A DNA stretch of 64,000 nucleotides from Clostridia bacterium (GTDB lineage: Bacteria; Bacillota; Clostridia; Christensenellales; CAG-138): assembly GCA_017538255.1 (NCBI GenBank), contig JAFYJD010000010.1, positions 62,001 through 126,000 of the forward strand, written 5' to 3'. The position numbers and the translations under genes are program-made. How positions within the stretch are numbered: position 1 is the stretch's first letter; every line of letters begins with the position of its first letter. The notes beneath the pieces were generated by a model, which saw only the letters and a program-made list of their open reading frames with translations, was not told where the DNA came from and made no database searches. This document shows, piece after piece, positions 1-8,076 of the stretch.

Positions 1-178
1 TATCGTTGAATGTCGAACGCAAAGGCGGAGCATATGCTGATTTAACTAAGTCAGTATAGCATTTTTCAGTATAGAGTTCAAGTGCTCCGTTCAATATATA
101 TCTGTCAAAACATACATAATGAGGGCAAAGTTTCCGCATTGTCCGCATTGACTGAACTTCGGTCTGAGAAAACCGCAT
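1..178 (-). CDS. Possible partial small protein running off the window edge
   Basis: On the minus strand an ATG at 178 opens a frame that stays open to the window edge (about 59 residues). The translation has three cysteines, including a CPHYVCF stretch, and matches no family I recognise. No convincing Shine-Dalgarno site precedes the ATG. It may be the start of a real gene that ends outside the window, or a chance frame. Confidence 0.22.
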   Translation of the reverse strand, partial: MRFSQTEVQSMRTMRKLCPHYVCFDRYILNGALELYTEKCYTDLVKSAYAPPLRSTFND

Positions 179-214
179 CTCACCGCCGCTTTCGCGCCTC
201 TCGCGGCAAAACCG

Positions 215-243
215 ATGACTTTTGCGCCAGTTCGTGCTATACT
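215..243 (+). promoter_or_regulatory. Weak candidate promoter for the LytTR-DUF3021 pair
   Basis: ATGACT (215-220) and TATACT (238-243) are 17 bases apart and lie 27 bases before the LytTR start codon. The -10 box is good, the -35 box poor. LytTR systems often autoregulate, so an upstream site may compensate for the weak -35. Confidence 0.35.
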
Positions 244-269
244 CATTCTGCCGGCTGAAAGGAGAACTT

Positions 270-713
270 ATGAAGGTTGAAATTAGGATAGATAAGAGCA
301 TTTCAAAAAGCGAAACAAACGCGCTCATCACCTGTCCCGAGGTAACGGAAGCGGTGCTCAAAGCGCAGCGGCTTTTGCTTGGGCTTGGCGAGGGCGAAGC
401 CGTGATAACGGGCACGGAGAACGGGCGAACGGTCATAATCGAGCACTCGGAACTGTACGCGATAAGGAGCGAAAACGGAAAAACCCTGCTCGTTTGCAAG
501 GAACGGAGTTTCGAAAGTCCGAAGCCGCTAAAGGATTTTGAATGCCTGCGCGATTTTATGAGGATTTCAAAATCGTGCATAGTCAATCTTAAAAAGTTAA
601 AACTCGTGGAGCCGCATTACAGCGGACTGATGCTCTTGACGCTCAAAAACGGCTCGAAAGAGTACATTTCAAGAAAATATCTGCCCGATCTTAAAGAATA
701 TCTCGGGCTATGA
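270..713 (+). CDS. LytTR-domain DNA-binding transcriptional regulator
   Basis: A 147-residue protein with no receiver domain. The N-terminal half (about 1-55) is a short alpha/beta region. The C-terminal half (about 60-147) has the LytTR pattern of a strand, the FMRISKSCIVNLKKL helix/strand segment and the closing YISRKYLPDLKEYL. I chose ATG 270 over the upstream in-frame ATG 222 because GAAAGGAG sits 6 bases before it. The gene is followed 18 bases later by a DUF3021 membrane protein. LytTR plus a small membrane inhibitor is the known architecture of LytTR regulatory systems (for example HdrRM and BrsRM of streptococci), in which the membrane partner holds the regulator inactive. By analogy it should bind direct repeats in its own promoter; the signal sensed here is unknown. 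Confidence 0.88.
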   Translation: MKVEIRIDKSISKSETNALITCPEVTEAVLKAQRLLLGLGEGEAVITGTENGRTVIIEHSELYAIRSENGKTLLVCKERSFESPKPLKDFECLRDFMRISKSCIVNLKKLKLVEPHYSGLMLLTLKNGSKEYISRKYLPDLKEYLGL

Positions 714-731
714 TGAAGAAAGGAGACAAAA

Positions 732-1154
732 ATGAAAAAAGCATTATCTGCCGCATGGGGCGGCATAAAGATCGCCAGCACGGTGTTCATCATTTCAAGC
801 TTCTTCGTTGCGCTGTCGGCGGAGGAAGGAACCTTTGCATCAACAAGCGGCATGCTCCGCAACTGCCTCACCATCTTCGCGATAGGCACCGGCTTCGGCA
901 TCCCGTCGTTGATCTATGAAACGAAGCTCTCCATGCCCGTCAAGGTGCTTATCCATATGGGCATCGGCTGCTCAGTGATGGTCGCCGCGGCAATCATTAA
1001 CGGTTGGGCGCGTTTTAGCGGCGAGCACGGCGTTCTGATAGGTCTTGCGGTCATAGCGGGACAGATGGCGGTCGCGTTCATCATTTGGTTCATCCAGTAC
1101 AGAAGGTCTAAGAAACTTGCCGCGCGTATGAACAGAAAACTCGGCGAGCAATGA
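732..1154 (+). CDS. DUF3021 family membrane protein, probable partner/inhibitor of the LytTR regulator
   Basis: 140 residues with four predicted membrane helices (about 8-30, 43-62, 75-95, 103-124) and a basic C-terminal tail, which fits the DUF3021 family in length and topology. A strong GAAAGGAG precedes the ATG, and the 18-base gap to the LytTR gene indicates co-transcription. DUF3021 proteins are almost always encoded beside LytTR regulators and are thought to control them by sequestration at the membrane. No catalytic motif is visible. The next genes are convergent, separated by a hairpin that can terminate both strands. Confidence 0.82.
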   Translation: MKKALSAAWGGIKIASTVFIISSFFVALSAEEGTFASTSGMLRNCLTIFAIGTGFGIPSLIYETKLSMPVKVLIHMGIGCSVMVAAAIINGWARFSGEHGVLIGLAVIAGQMAVAFIIWFIQYRRSKKLAARMNRKLGEQ

Positions 1155-1170
1155 TATAAAGCGTATAATA

Positions 1171-1207
1171 AAAAACGGGAGCCTCCGTCAAGGAAGACCC
1201 CGTTTTT
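1171..1207. terminator. Bidirectional Rho-independent terminator between DUF3021 and holin
   Basis: An A-run/ACGGG arm and a CCCGT/T-run arm form an inverted repeat around an 18-base loop. Either strand ends in a T tract. It lies between convergent genes. Confidence 0.55.
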
Positions 1208-1225
1208 GTATTTAGGATGAAAAAA

Positions 1226-1423
1226 CTATTTGCATTCGGGCAGACCCGCAAGACTCGTGAGTATGGACAAAAGCCCAGCAACGAGTGCGGTCGTCGCCGC
1301 ATTTACAATATCCGTCTTGCCTACTACAGCCGCAGTGCCGATGACGGCGGCAGCCGCCTGAGCGGTCGTGCGAACGGCGCGCACGAGCGCCGCGCGCAGC
1401 CATTGTTTTGTAAAGATGTTCAT
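1226..1423 (-). CDS. Phage holin, r1t family
   Basis: 65 residues. A WLRAALVRAVRTTAQA segment is followed by two hydrophobic stretches and the closing SILTSLAGLPE, the hallmark ending of the phage r1t-type holin family. Holins form membrane lesions that release or activate endolysin at the end of a phage cycle. The start codon overlaps the stop of the endolysin gene by 4 bases (ATGA) and GGAG lies just upstream, so the two are translationally coupled. It is the last gene of the minus-strand cassette that starts with the tail fibre. No frameshift or stop interrupts it. Confidence 0.9.
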   Translation of the reverse strand: MNIFTKQWLRAALVRAVRTTAQAAAAVIGTAAVVGKTDIVNAATTALVAGLLSILTSLAGLPECK

Positions 1424-2304
1424 ACGTTCTCCTGTTCTTCTCTCTTTATGACGGCAAGCGAGTAGCCGCTCTCGGCGGAATCGAAAAACGCAAGCACTTT
1501 TTGGGGCTGTGTATTTGAGTGCTTCGAAATGAGTTTTTCAAACGCCGAAGCGCTGCGCTTGCCCCATTTGCCGTCCTCGGTCAGTTCCTTTCCGTCGGAA
1601 TCCGTATAGCCCGCTCGGTTGAGCGCACGCTGCATATAAAGATACGGTGCGCCCTCAAAAAGCGGAGAACTCAGTTTGAACTCCGCTTCAGGTTTTAACT
1701 CCGCACGATTGGAGGTTTCCGCGCCGTCGTATGAAAAGCGCTTCGTCATAAGACCGCGATGCGACCATGGACGCTCGGAAAACTTGGTGATCACAACGCC
1801 GTAGGCGAGGCCGCGAGCCTCGACAACGAGGGGAGCGCCGTTTGGCATAAAGCCGCAGATCCAGCCGACATGCGTCATCTTGCCAGTTGCGGAGTTTTGG
1901 ATGAACACCGCTTCGCCGATGACATAATCGCGCGCGATTTCGGAAATCGCGCCCTTATCCGAGCACCACGCAAGATAGTTAGCGTTGGCGGTTATATCCG
2001 TTTTTTCGCCGCATTCATAGGTCAGATACGCGTCAAGAAGGCCCTGGCAATCGGTCGCGTAATCGTTTTCTCCGAAATCCTTGACGGCTTTGTCGTAAGC
2101 CGCGCGCGACCAGGACTTGGAGTAGTGGCTGTCCCAGCGCTCCTTGATGCGCTCCTTGGTGGTGCGGGCGCGGATCGTGCCGAAAAGATAATGCCATTTT
2201 TCAACGCCGCATTCCTCGTGCGGGATCGGTATGATCGCGTCCTTGGGCATGGTGGCACTGTCGATGTGGGTGAGAGCCCATTCAATGAATCCTACTACGT
2301 TCAT
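1420..2304 (-). CDS. Endolysin: NlpC/P60-like peptidase with peptidoglycan-binding repeat
   Basis: 294 residues. The N-terminal domain (about 1-190) carries a DCQGLLDAY motif with the probable catalytic cysteine C86 and a THVGWICG motif with the probable catalytic histidine H145, as in papain-like NlpC/P60 cell-wall peptidases. The C-terminal part (about 215-270) resembles peptidoglycan-binding domain 1 (YMQRALNRAGY, GKWGKRS). It probably cuts stem peptides in peptidoglycan. It overlaps the 40-aa upstream gene and the downstream holin by 4 bases each, giving a tight lysis cassette. A paralogue at 51969-52727 shares most of the catalytic domain but has serine in place of C86. No signal peptide is seen, which fits holin-dependent export. 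Confidence 0.85.
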   Translation of the reverse strand: MNVVGFIEWALTHIDSATMPKDAIIPIPHEECGVEKWHYLFGTIRARTTKERIKERWDSHYSKSWSRAAYDKAVKDFGENDYATDCQGLLDAYLTYECGEKTDITANANYLAWCSDKGAISEIARDYVIGEAVFIQNSATGKMTHVGWICGFMPNGAPLVVEARGLAYGVVITKFSERPWSHRGLMTKRFSYDGAETSNRAELKPEAEFKLSSPLFEGAPYLYMQRALNRAGYTDSDGKELTEDGKWGKRSASAFEKLISKHSNTQPQKVLAFFDSAESGYSLAVIKREEQENV

Positions 2305-2423
2305 ACAAGCGTATCCTCCTGCGAAAACTCAAGCAGCTTCGCCACCTTATCGCGAAGTTTACTCGGCACGTCGTCGAGTTTTTTAAGACCTTTTATTATC
2401 AGTTCATAATAGATTTTTGCCAT
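2301..2423 (-). CDS. Small phage protein, CD1375-like (40 aa)
   Basis: A 40-residue frame starting at ATG 2423 with AGGAGA just upstream. The stop overlaps the endolysin start (ATGA). The translation begins MAKIYYELIIKGLKKLDD and continues VPSKLRDKVAKLLE, matching the pattern of tiny clostridial phage proteins annotated as CD1375 family, which lie between tail-fibre and lysis genes. Function unknown. The match rests on remembered family features, but the start, spacing and overlaps strongly support a real gene. Confidence 0.78.
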   Translation of the reverse strand: MAKIYYELIIKGLKKLDDVPSKLRDKVAKLLEFSQEDTLV

Positions 2424-2424
2424 A

Positions 2425-2784
2425 TCATTCTCCTAACATCTCATAGAGTTCGCAAAGTGCGATCTGCGTATCTACAAGTTGCTGCGACAGCAGTTCCTTC
2501 TCTTCTTCAAGCGCGGCGATTCGCTCCTCGGCGCTCAAACGCGACTTGGGCGCTTCATTGCCCCACGCCGAGGCAAGTGCAAACGCACCGTCGAAATCCG
2601 TTTCTATCTCATAAAGGGACAGTTTGCCGCGCATATACGCTTCGTCGGCGCAATAGTAGATATCGCCGATCTCGTCCGTAAAGGACGCCACGTTCTTTCT
2701 TAAATAAATATCCGCTTCGCCCGTCGGCAAAAGCGCGTAGACGACGGGATCGAGCATTTCGGTTGAAATCGTTCTTTTTATCAT
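2425..2784 (-). CDS. XkdW-like tail-fibre-associated protein
   Basis: 119 residues. The N-terminal half (about 1-75) is a compact, acidic alpha/beta region. The C-terminal 40 residues form a coiled coil (EERIAALEEEKELLSQQL). In clostridial and bacilli phages a protein of this size and layout sits directly after the receptor-binding fibre and before small CD1375-like and lysis genes. Here it starts 10 bases after the fibre stop and ends one base before the start of the 40-aa gene, so it is in the same transcript. A role in fibre assembly or as a structural accessory is inferred from position only. Confidence 0.62.
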   Translation of the reverse strand: MIKRTISTEMLDPVVYALLPTGEADIYLRKNVASFTDEIGDIYYCADEAYMRGKLSLYEIETDFDGAFALASAWGNEAPKSRLSAEERIAALEEEKELLSQQLVDTQIALCELYEMLGE

Positions 2785-2794
2785 AGTTTCTCCT

Positions 2795-5359
2795 TTATTC
2801 CGAATAAACGCCGCGGTTGCCGGCGGTGCCCGCCGCGCGGCAGCAGCAGAGCGGCGATGCGCTCTCGCGTCCCCAGTTTGCGATTATGAACGAGATGCCC
2901 GCCGCGTCCGCGGCAGACAGACCGCCGAACATAATGTACTGTCTTACGCCCTTGCCTGAAACGCCGGACGTTTGTTGGAGCGCGGCACAGTAGCCGGTGC
3001 TCGATGTTGCGCCGAGGGACTGCGGGAGGATATAACCTTCAACAGATGCAGCTTCGGGACTGCATTCCTTGATATACTTAAAGCCTGCGCTGCCGGTGGA
3101 TTTTTTGATCGTGCCAACGTCATAGGCATTGACGCCTAAGCTTGTCGCGGCGTCTGCGTTTGCCGCTCTTCGCACGGTGTGAACATCGTACGGATTTGAA
3201 CTGCCGTTATCATAGATAAGAGTGTCCATCGCAGCCTCGTGAGCGCCGAGCATCAACTCTATGCCCTGCAGTTTGAAAGGCTCCCTGCCGCAGAGGTTAT
3301 CGCTCGGGCTGCCGTCGTTTCCGAGCACGGCGTCCGTCGCGCCCGTGCGCCAAGGATGCGTTGTGATACAGGTCTCGCCAAGGGTGGTGTCAAAATCCAC
3401 GTCTGCGTCGATGCTGACGGCGGCAAAGTCGCTGCCCGCAATGTTCACGGTTTCGATCGCGGTTATCGATGCGGACGGGCAGAGCGAGTAGCAGTCTGCG
3501 CTCGCACGATCGTTGCTCGTGCCGACGGAAACGATCGAGCCTACGGATAGGGACGCGCCATCTTCCGCGGTCAGCAGTATGCGGCGCGTGCCCGTTTCGC
3601 TTGCTGCGGCGGTGAACGAGAGGTCGTAGTCGCAGCAGCCGCGCATCACATTGGATGATCCGAGATTGGCGTATTTTATCTCAAGCATCGTTTGCAAAAA
3701 CGCTTGATCGCAGATGCCGGCGCCGCCGTACTGACCGCCTCTGGCACGCCAGAGTGATACCTGTCCGTCGTGGCTGATGCTCTTTCCGCCAAGGGCTGCT
3801 GGTCTGTTTGTTGCGGGGAAAACGCCCGAAATACTCGAAAGTTTGCCGAGAGCGTCAAGCCCTGCCACATATTTTGCGTGGATCACGAATGCGCGAACGC
3901 CGTTGTCGCTTGCGCGCACAGCCTCGGGCAGGGGCAAAAACCCATCGCCGATCCTTTTTGCGGCGTATTCGACGGTCTTTTCGGTATCGCTCACGCTTCG
4001 CCTGACCCAGCCCGTCATCTGCAAAACGCCTACAAGACTGTTCTCAGGCGCGGAGGAAAACTCGCCGTAAACACCCTTTATCGCGTGGATGACGGGCTCG
4101 AGCGTCGTGGGGTCGATCGTATAATTGCAGTCAAAACAGGCAAATAGCGGTATCCCTGCGTAGTCGTCGCGCCCCGCGCTGAGGTTGGTGGACGGAACGC
4201 ATACAAGCGAGGCGTTCGCCTGCGTCTTTGTGCCGACGGGGGTTGGCGAGGTTGCATAGAGGTAAAAGACCGAGGCGTAGACCTTGTTTTCCCACTCGGC
4301 GGCCGCCGTGAAGAAGCGCTCGACAGCCGCGGTAAGCCCGATGTCAGGTACGAGCGTATTCAAAAAAACTTTAAGCGCGCCGGCGGGGCCGAACTCGTTT
4401 ATCAGCGCGAGCACTCGGTAGGCTTCGTCAGCGGCAATAAAGTCCGAAACGACGGTTTCGACAGCCGTCATACGCGCTTGGCGAAGTTCTTCCGCTCCTG
4501 TTCGTTGGGCTTCATTTTCGATGCGGGCAGTTTCGTTCAAAACACGCACGCGCTCATATTCACCGCGGATACGCTCGTTTTGCACGCGCTCGCTCTCGGC
4601 GGAACTGCGGTCTGTTTCATCGCTTATGCGCTGCGCTTCGGCTGAAACGCGTTCGGTCTCGGCGGAAGATCGCGCCGCTTCAGCGGCAAGACGGGCGTGC
4701 TCGGCGGTGTTTCGTGCGTTCTCCGCCTGCATACGCAACAGTTCCGCAGAATTGCGGTTCTGCTCCGCGCTTTGCCTTGAAGCTTCCGCGCTTTGGCGGG
4801 CGTTCTCTGCTCCGATGCGAGATGCTTCCGCCTGTGCGCGGGCAAGTTCCGCCGAATGGCGGCTCTGCTCCGCGCTCTGTCTTGAGGACTCAGCGCTCTG
4901 GCGGGCGTTCTCTGCGCTCACTCGCGCATTTTCCGCGTTCACCCTTGCGTTTTCGGCGCTATGGCGCTGAAGTTCCGCTTCAACTCGCGCCGCTTCTTGG
5001 CGCACGCGCTCGATCTCCGCCGCGTCCAAAGTGTCGAGCTGGTTTTGTCGGTATAGGATGGAATCCAAAACGGGGATGCACACGGTCGAAGTGGTGCGGA
5101 TGCTGCCGGCGTATACGCCGATCTCAACATCACGTGAGCCCGACGGTATCAGCGGCGCCCTGACGGTATCGCCCGTGAACAAATAATCCGCTGTCCAGTC
5201 GTCTATGATGAAGCGCGCCGTTCGGATGGGCGTTTGTTCCCATTCGGCGTCAAAATCAAAGCGTATTCTGTACTCGGAATTGTCCGCAACGAATACCTCG
5301 CCGTATTCAACGCTCGGCACCTTGTTGCGAACAACAACGGTCAAAATGTTATTATTCAT
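2795..5359 (-). CDS. Phage tail fibre / receptor-binding protein with long coiled coil
   Basis: 854 residues from ATG 5359, chosen because AGGAGAGATT precedes it; an upstream in-frame extension to 5536 lacks coding character. Three parts are visible. Residues about 1-110 form a beta-rich domain like the N-terminus of BppU-type baseplate fibres. Residues about 115-300 are a long trimeric-type coiled coil built from repeated SAENAR/SAEQSR-like 7- and 11-mers. Residues about 310-854 are a globular beta-rich head rich in Gly, Ala and Cys, ending in a GG-AAG-W-CCC-R-G-NRG pattern that recalls the C-type-lectin tip of phage receptor-binding proteins. It should recognise the host surface. It heads the minus-strand cassette with lysis genes and has its own promoter. 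Codon use looks like that of neighbouring host genes. Confidence 0.82.
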   Translation of the reverse strand: MNNNILTVVVRNKVPSVEYGEVFVADNSEYRIRFDFDAEWEQTPIRTARFIIDDWTADYLFTGDTVRAPLIPSGSRDVEIGVYAGSIRTTSTVCIPVLDSILYRQNQLDTLDAAEIERVRQEAARVEAELQRHSAENARVNAENARVSAENARQSAESSRQSAEQSRHSAELARAQAEASRIGAENARQSAEASRQSAEQNRNSAELLRMQAENARNTAEHARLAAEAARSSAETERVSAEAQRISDETDRSSAESERVQNERIRGEYERVRVLNETARIENEAQRTGAEELRQARMTAVETVVSDFIAADEAYRVLALINEFGPAGALKVFLNTLVPDIGLTAAVERFFTAAAEWENKVYASVFYLYATSPTPVGTKTQANASLVCVPSTNLSAGRDDYAGIPLFACFDCNYTIDPTTLEPVIHAIKGVYGEFSSAPENSLVGVLQMTGWVRRSVSDTEKTVEYAAKRIGDGFLPLPEAVRASDNGVRAFVIHAKYVAGLDALGKLSSISGVFPATNRPAALGGKSISHDGQVSLWRARGGQYGGAGICDQAFLQTMLEIKYANLGSSNVMRGCCDYDLSFTAAASETGTRRILLTAEDGASLSVGSIVSVGTSNDRASADCYSLCPSASITAIETVNIAGSDFAAVSIDADVDFDTTLGETCITTHPWRTGATDAVLGNDGSPSDNLCGREPFKLQGIELMLGAHEAAMDTLIYDNGSSNPYDVHTVRRAANADAATSLGVNAYDVGTIKKSTGSAGFKYIKECSPEAASVEGYILPQSLGATSSTGYCAALQQTSGVSGKGVRQYIMFGGLSAADAAGISFIIANWGRESASPLCCCRAAGTAGNRGVYSE

Positions 5360-5507
5360 AATCTCTCCTTGTATAATAGAATCGTTTGCCGCATAAAGGC
5401 GGATGCGGCGGGGGAAAGGCCGTATCCGATATGCCGTTGAGGCGTGCGTGCGCTTGGGGGATGCAAAACGTGGGACAGGCAACCGACGGGATCGGTGCCC
5501 TATTACC

Positions 5508-5536
5508 ATTATACTATAAATAGGAGAATAAAACAA
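5508..5536 (-). promoter_or_regulatory. Promoter of the tail-fibre/lysis cassette
   Basis: Read on the minus strand: TTGTTT (5536-5531), 17 bases, then TATAAT (5513-5508). The leader to the fibre start is about 140 bases. A TAAGAGAAT motif (5550-5542) lies just upstream. Confidence 0.68.
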
Positions 5537-5584
5537 GATAGATTCTCTTAATAATAGAAAAATGAAAGAGAAGGAAAAAGTATA

Positions 5585-5613
5585 TTTACGAATCGCACGC
5601 GATATGGTAAAAT
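5585..5613 (+). promoter_or_regulatory. Promoter of the XRE regulator gene
   Basis: TTTACG (5585-5590), 17 bases, TAAAAT (5608-5613), 37 bases before the start codon. It is divergent from the fibre promoter, which starts 49 bases away, so one regulator could control both. Confidence 0.5.
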
Positions 5614-5650
5614 CAAAACAGTGAATAAAACTAAAACTTACGGAGGTCTT

Positions 5651-6124
5651 ATGGCAAACGCAAAGAAAGTAGGAACCTTGATCAAAAAAGCCCGCACAGC
5701 AGCTGGGCTCACACAGGAACAGCTTTCGCGCAAGGTCAAGGGCGCGAACGCGAGCGATATCGGTCGCGCCGAGCGCGGCGAAAAGGAACTAACCACCGAA
5801 CAGCTTAAACAGGTGGCAAAGGCTACGGGCGTTACTCAAAAATCTTTGCTTGACGCCGCAAAGGGAACGTCGTCAAAACCCGCGTCGACAGCCTCAAAAC
5901 CAGCCTCGAACGCGAATACGACCTCTATGAAGGTTACGGCGACCGAGCGCAAACTGGTCGAAGCGTACAGAAAAGCGGATTCGCAGACAAAGAAAAACGC
6001 CCTTAAACTGCTTAAGGGCGGCGGCAACGAGGTGCTCGCGGGCAATCTGCTCTCGGGCGTGCTCAATTCCCTTACGGGCAAACGCTCCGTCGACGAAGAG
6101 GGCGAGGAGTCCGAAGAGGAATGA
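5651..6124 (+). CDS. XRE-family helix-turn-helix regulator with acidic tail
   Basis: 157 residues. Residues about 5-65 form a Cro/C1-type helix-turn-helix (RTAAGLTQEQLSRKV, then SDIGRAERGEK). A Ser/Ala/Pro/Thr-rich linker (about 70-95) is followed by a helical segment and a strongly acidic end (EEGEESEEE). I chose ATG 5651 because GGAGGT lies 4 bases upstream; a GTG at 5621 is in frame but has no site. The gene is divergent from the tail-fibre/lysis cassette, with facing promoters, so it is the best visible candidate for controlling that cassette. It is not a typical phage repressor: no protease or large C-terminal domain is present. The target is inferred, not shown. Confidence 0.8.
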   Translation: MANAKKVGTLIKKARTAAGLTQEQLSRKVKGANASDIGRAERGEKELTTEQLKQVAKATGVTQKSLLDAAKGTSSKPASTASKPASNANTTSMKVTATERKLVEAYRKADSQTKKNALKLLKGGGNEVLAGNLLSGVLNSLTGKRSVDEEGEESEEE

Positions 6125-6126
6125 TA

Positions 6127-6780
6127 CTATTTTGAATATCTGACAGAAACGGCGAGCGAATAGGTGTATTCGTTCGCCTCTTCTTTTGTTTCGGAATAAA
6201 AATGCAGTTTGGACGCAAGCTTTTTATCAAGCGGCTTTCGTCCGATATAGGCGTCTTTTACTGCCTGTTTCAGTTTGGTTATGTCAACGCTGTCGGCGCC
6301 GCCGTCGTAGAGCGACAGTACACCGTCAAGATACGCCTCGACGAGCGCCGTGTCAACGTTCTCCCTGCGGAGGTATTCGTTTCTGATCACAGCGGCGACC
6401 TCGGGCGATATCCATTCCCCGGGCTCGCCGCCGTAAAGGTAGCATAGCGTGAGTTTAGCGTCCACGATCCGTCCGAGTGCGTCCGTATTGAGCAAAAGTT
6501 CGCCGCGCCTTTCGCCGTCATAATAAAAGTTGTATTGGATGTTTCCGCCAACGCGCTCCGCTTCGGAAAACTCACACTCCATTCCTGCGGATAAAAGCGC
6601 GGGGATCAGTTTCCCGAGCGGTATACCGGAGGGTATCTGCGTCGGCGAAGCAACGCCGCTTGCGCTCTTGGAGGTGGACGCGGGCATATCGGCATTTTTA
6701 CCGCGCGCAAAAACGGCAAACAGCGCCGTAAGCAGTACCACCGCCGCGACGGAAACGATTATGCCGTTTCTTTTCTTCAT
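6127..6780 (-). CDS. Membrane-anchored extracytoplasmic protein of unknown function
   Basis: 217 residues from ATG 6780, which has a GGGGG-containing site upstream. MKKRNG followed by a single hydrophobic helix (about 6-26) anchors a Ser/Pro-rich linker and a soluble domain (about 50-217) on the outer face of the membrane. I do not recognise the family; the soluble part has alternating strands and a helical C-terminal half. Its stop lies 2 bases from the end of the XRE gene (convergent). It is read from the same strand as the fibre cassette but is separated from it by the XRE gene. Confidence 0.65.
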   Translation of the reverse strand: MKKRNGIIVSVAAVVLLTALFAVFARGKNADMPASTSKSASGVASPTQIPSGIPLGKLIPALLSAGMECEFSEAERVGGNIQYNFYYDGERRGELLLNTDALGRIVDAKLTLCYLYGGEPGEWISPEVAAVIRNEYLRRENVDTALVEAYLDGVLSLYDGGADSVDITKLKQAVKDAYIGRKPLDKKLASKLHFYSETKEEANEYTYSLAVSVRYSK

Positions 6781-6800
6781 AAGAAAGCCCCCTTTGCGAT

Positions 6801-6836
6801 AAAACAAAAAAACGGACGCACTTTGCCGTGCGTCCG
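6801..6836 (-). terminator. Rho-independent terminator of the aminopeptidase gene
   Basis: CGGACGCAC (6813-6821) and GTGCGTCCG (6828-6836) form a 9-bp stem. On the minus strand it is followed by a run of seven T. It lies 10 bases after the aminopeptidase stop. Confidence 0.85.
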
Positions 6837-6846
6837 AATAATCGCG

Positions 6847-8076
6847 TCAGAACGCGTAATTTCCGTTGCGGAACACCGCGACCTTTTCGCCGTTTGCCTT
6901 TATGCCGTCGATGTTCAAATCGCTCGTTCCAATCATAAAGTCAACGTGGGTGAGAGAATAGTTGAGCCCGCGCTCCTTAAGTTGATCCTTGTCGAGATCG
7001 GCGCCGCCCTCTACGCAGGACGGGTAGGCGTTGCCGAATGCAAGGTGGCAGGAAGCGTTCTCGTCAAACAGCGTGTTGTAGAACAGAACGCCGCTCTTTG
7101 AGATTGGGGAATCGTACGGTACGAGCGCGACCTCTCCGAGATACGAAGCGCCTTCGTCGATGCCGATCTCATTTTTGAGGAACTCCTCGCCCTGTTCGGC
7201 GTGGACTTCGACGATCTTGCCGTCCTTGAATGTCATACTGAAGCCGTCAACGATATTGCCGCCGAGTATAAGGGGTTTTGAGGCAACGACCTTGCCGTTT
7301 ACGCCGTCGAACTTCGGTGCGGTGAAGACCTCTTCGGTGGGGATGTTTGCAACAAACTCGATGCCGCTTTTGCTTATTTCGCTTCCGGCGCCCCAGACGT
7401 GGCCCTCCGGCAGTTCGACAGTAAGGTCGGTGCCGAGGGAGTTGGTATAGTGCAGATACTTGAACGCGTGCTCGTTCAAAATGCGGCATTTTTCGGAAAG
7501 ATCAGCGCAATGCTTCTTCCAGCGCTCGACTGCGCCGCCCTCGTCGGTGATGCGAACGGCATTGTAAATCTCTTCCCAAAGCCTGTCAACCGCCTCCTGC
7601 TCGGAAAGATCGGGGAAGACCTTTTTGGCCCATGATGGAACGGGGATGCTTGCGATGCACCACGGCACAGCGTTTGCCATAAGCATCGCGGAAAACTCCT
7701 TACTCGCTTCACCATACGCCTTGCTTGAACGCTTGAGTCGGCTCGGGTCAACGCCCTTGAGGTTTTCGGGATTCCTGGCGGAGATGGAGAGCCTGCTTGC
7801 GCCGCGCTTGGTCATTTCGAGGTTCTTTTCTACGATCCAGGGATAGACCTCGTCAAATACCGAATCGTCGGCATTGAGCCAGTACTGACGGGAAACGAAA
7901 TCGTCGGTCCAGGTCATAAGCACTTCTTTTGCGCCGACCTCGTAGGCGGCCTTAACGCAGAGCCTTGTAAAGGGCGCGCACTCGATGGGCGAGTTGATAA
8001 CAACATACTGCCCCTTTTGAACGTTCAGACCTATCTCGACAACAAGGTGTGCGTATTCTTCAAGTTTGTTTATCAT
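6847..8076 (-). CDS. M29-family aminopeptidase
   Basis: 409 residues, the usual length for the M29 (AmpS/PepS/AmpT) family of cobalt/zinc aminopeptidases. The N-terminal domain is alpha/beta (about 1-180); the catalytic half carries conserved features, including TEEVFTAP, a GEVALVP segment, ASCHLAFGNAYPSC and LTHVDFMIG, which supply the Glu, His and Asp metal ligands. I chose ATG 8076 because TCGGAGG lies 4 bases before it; an upstream in-frame extension is not supported. It is a cytoplasmic enzyme that removes N-terminal residues from peptides, consistent with an amino-acid fermenter. Monocistronic, with its own terminator. Confidence 0.92.
   Translation of the reverse strand: MINKLEEYAHLVVEIGLNVQKGQYVVINSPIECAPFTRLCVKAAYEVGAKEVLMTWTDDFVSRQYWLNADDSVFDEVYPWIVEKNLEMTKRGASRLSISARNPENLKGVDPSRLKRSSKAYGEASKEFSAMLMANAVPWCIASIPVPSWAKKVFPDLSEQEAVDRLWEEIYNAVRITDEGGAVERWKKHCADLSEKCRILNEHAFKYLHYTNSLGTDLTVELPEGHVWGAGSEISKSGIEFVANIPTEEVFTAPKFDGVNGKVVASKPLILGGNIVDGFSMTFKDGKIVEVHAEQGEEFLKNEIGIDEGASYLGEVALVPYDSPISKSGVLFYNTLFDENASCHLAFGNAYPSCVEGGADLDKDQLKERGLNYSLTHVDFMIGTSDLNIDGIKANGEKVAVFRNGNYAF

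Noticed and set aside
2795-2950. Firm claim of a diversity-generating retroelement target
   Set aside because: No reverse transcriptase, accessory protein or template repeat is visible in the window; kept only as a check in the findings.
4530-5010. The repeated bases in the fibre gene and the 63-bp array at 57.9-58.5 kb as CRISPR-like arrays
   Set aside because: Both are in-frame coding repeats (coiled coil and LRR) without distinct spacers or cas genes.
5360-5536. N-terminal extension of the fibre protein to 5536
   Set aside because: The added residues are basic and disordered-looking, overlap the promoter region and have no ribosome site, whereas ATG 5359 has AGGAGAG.
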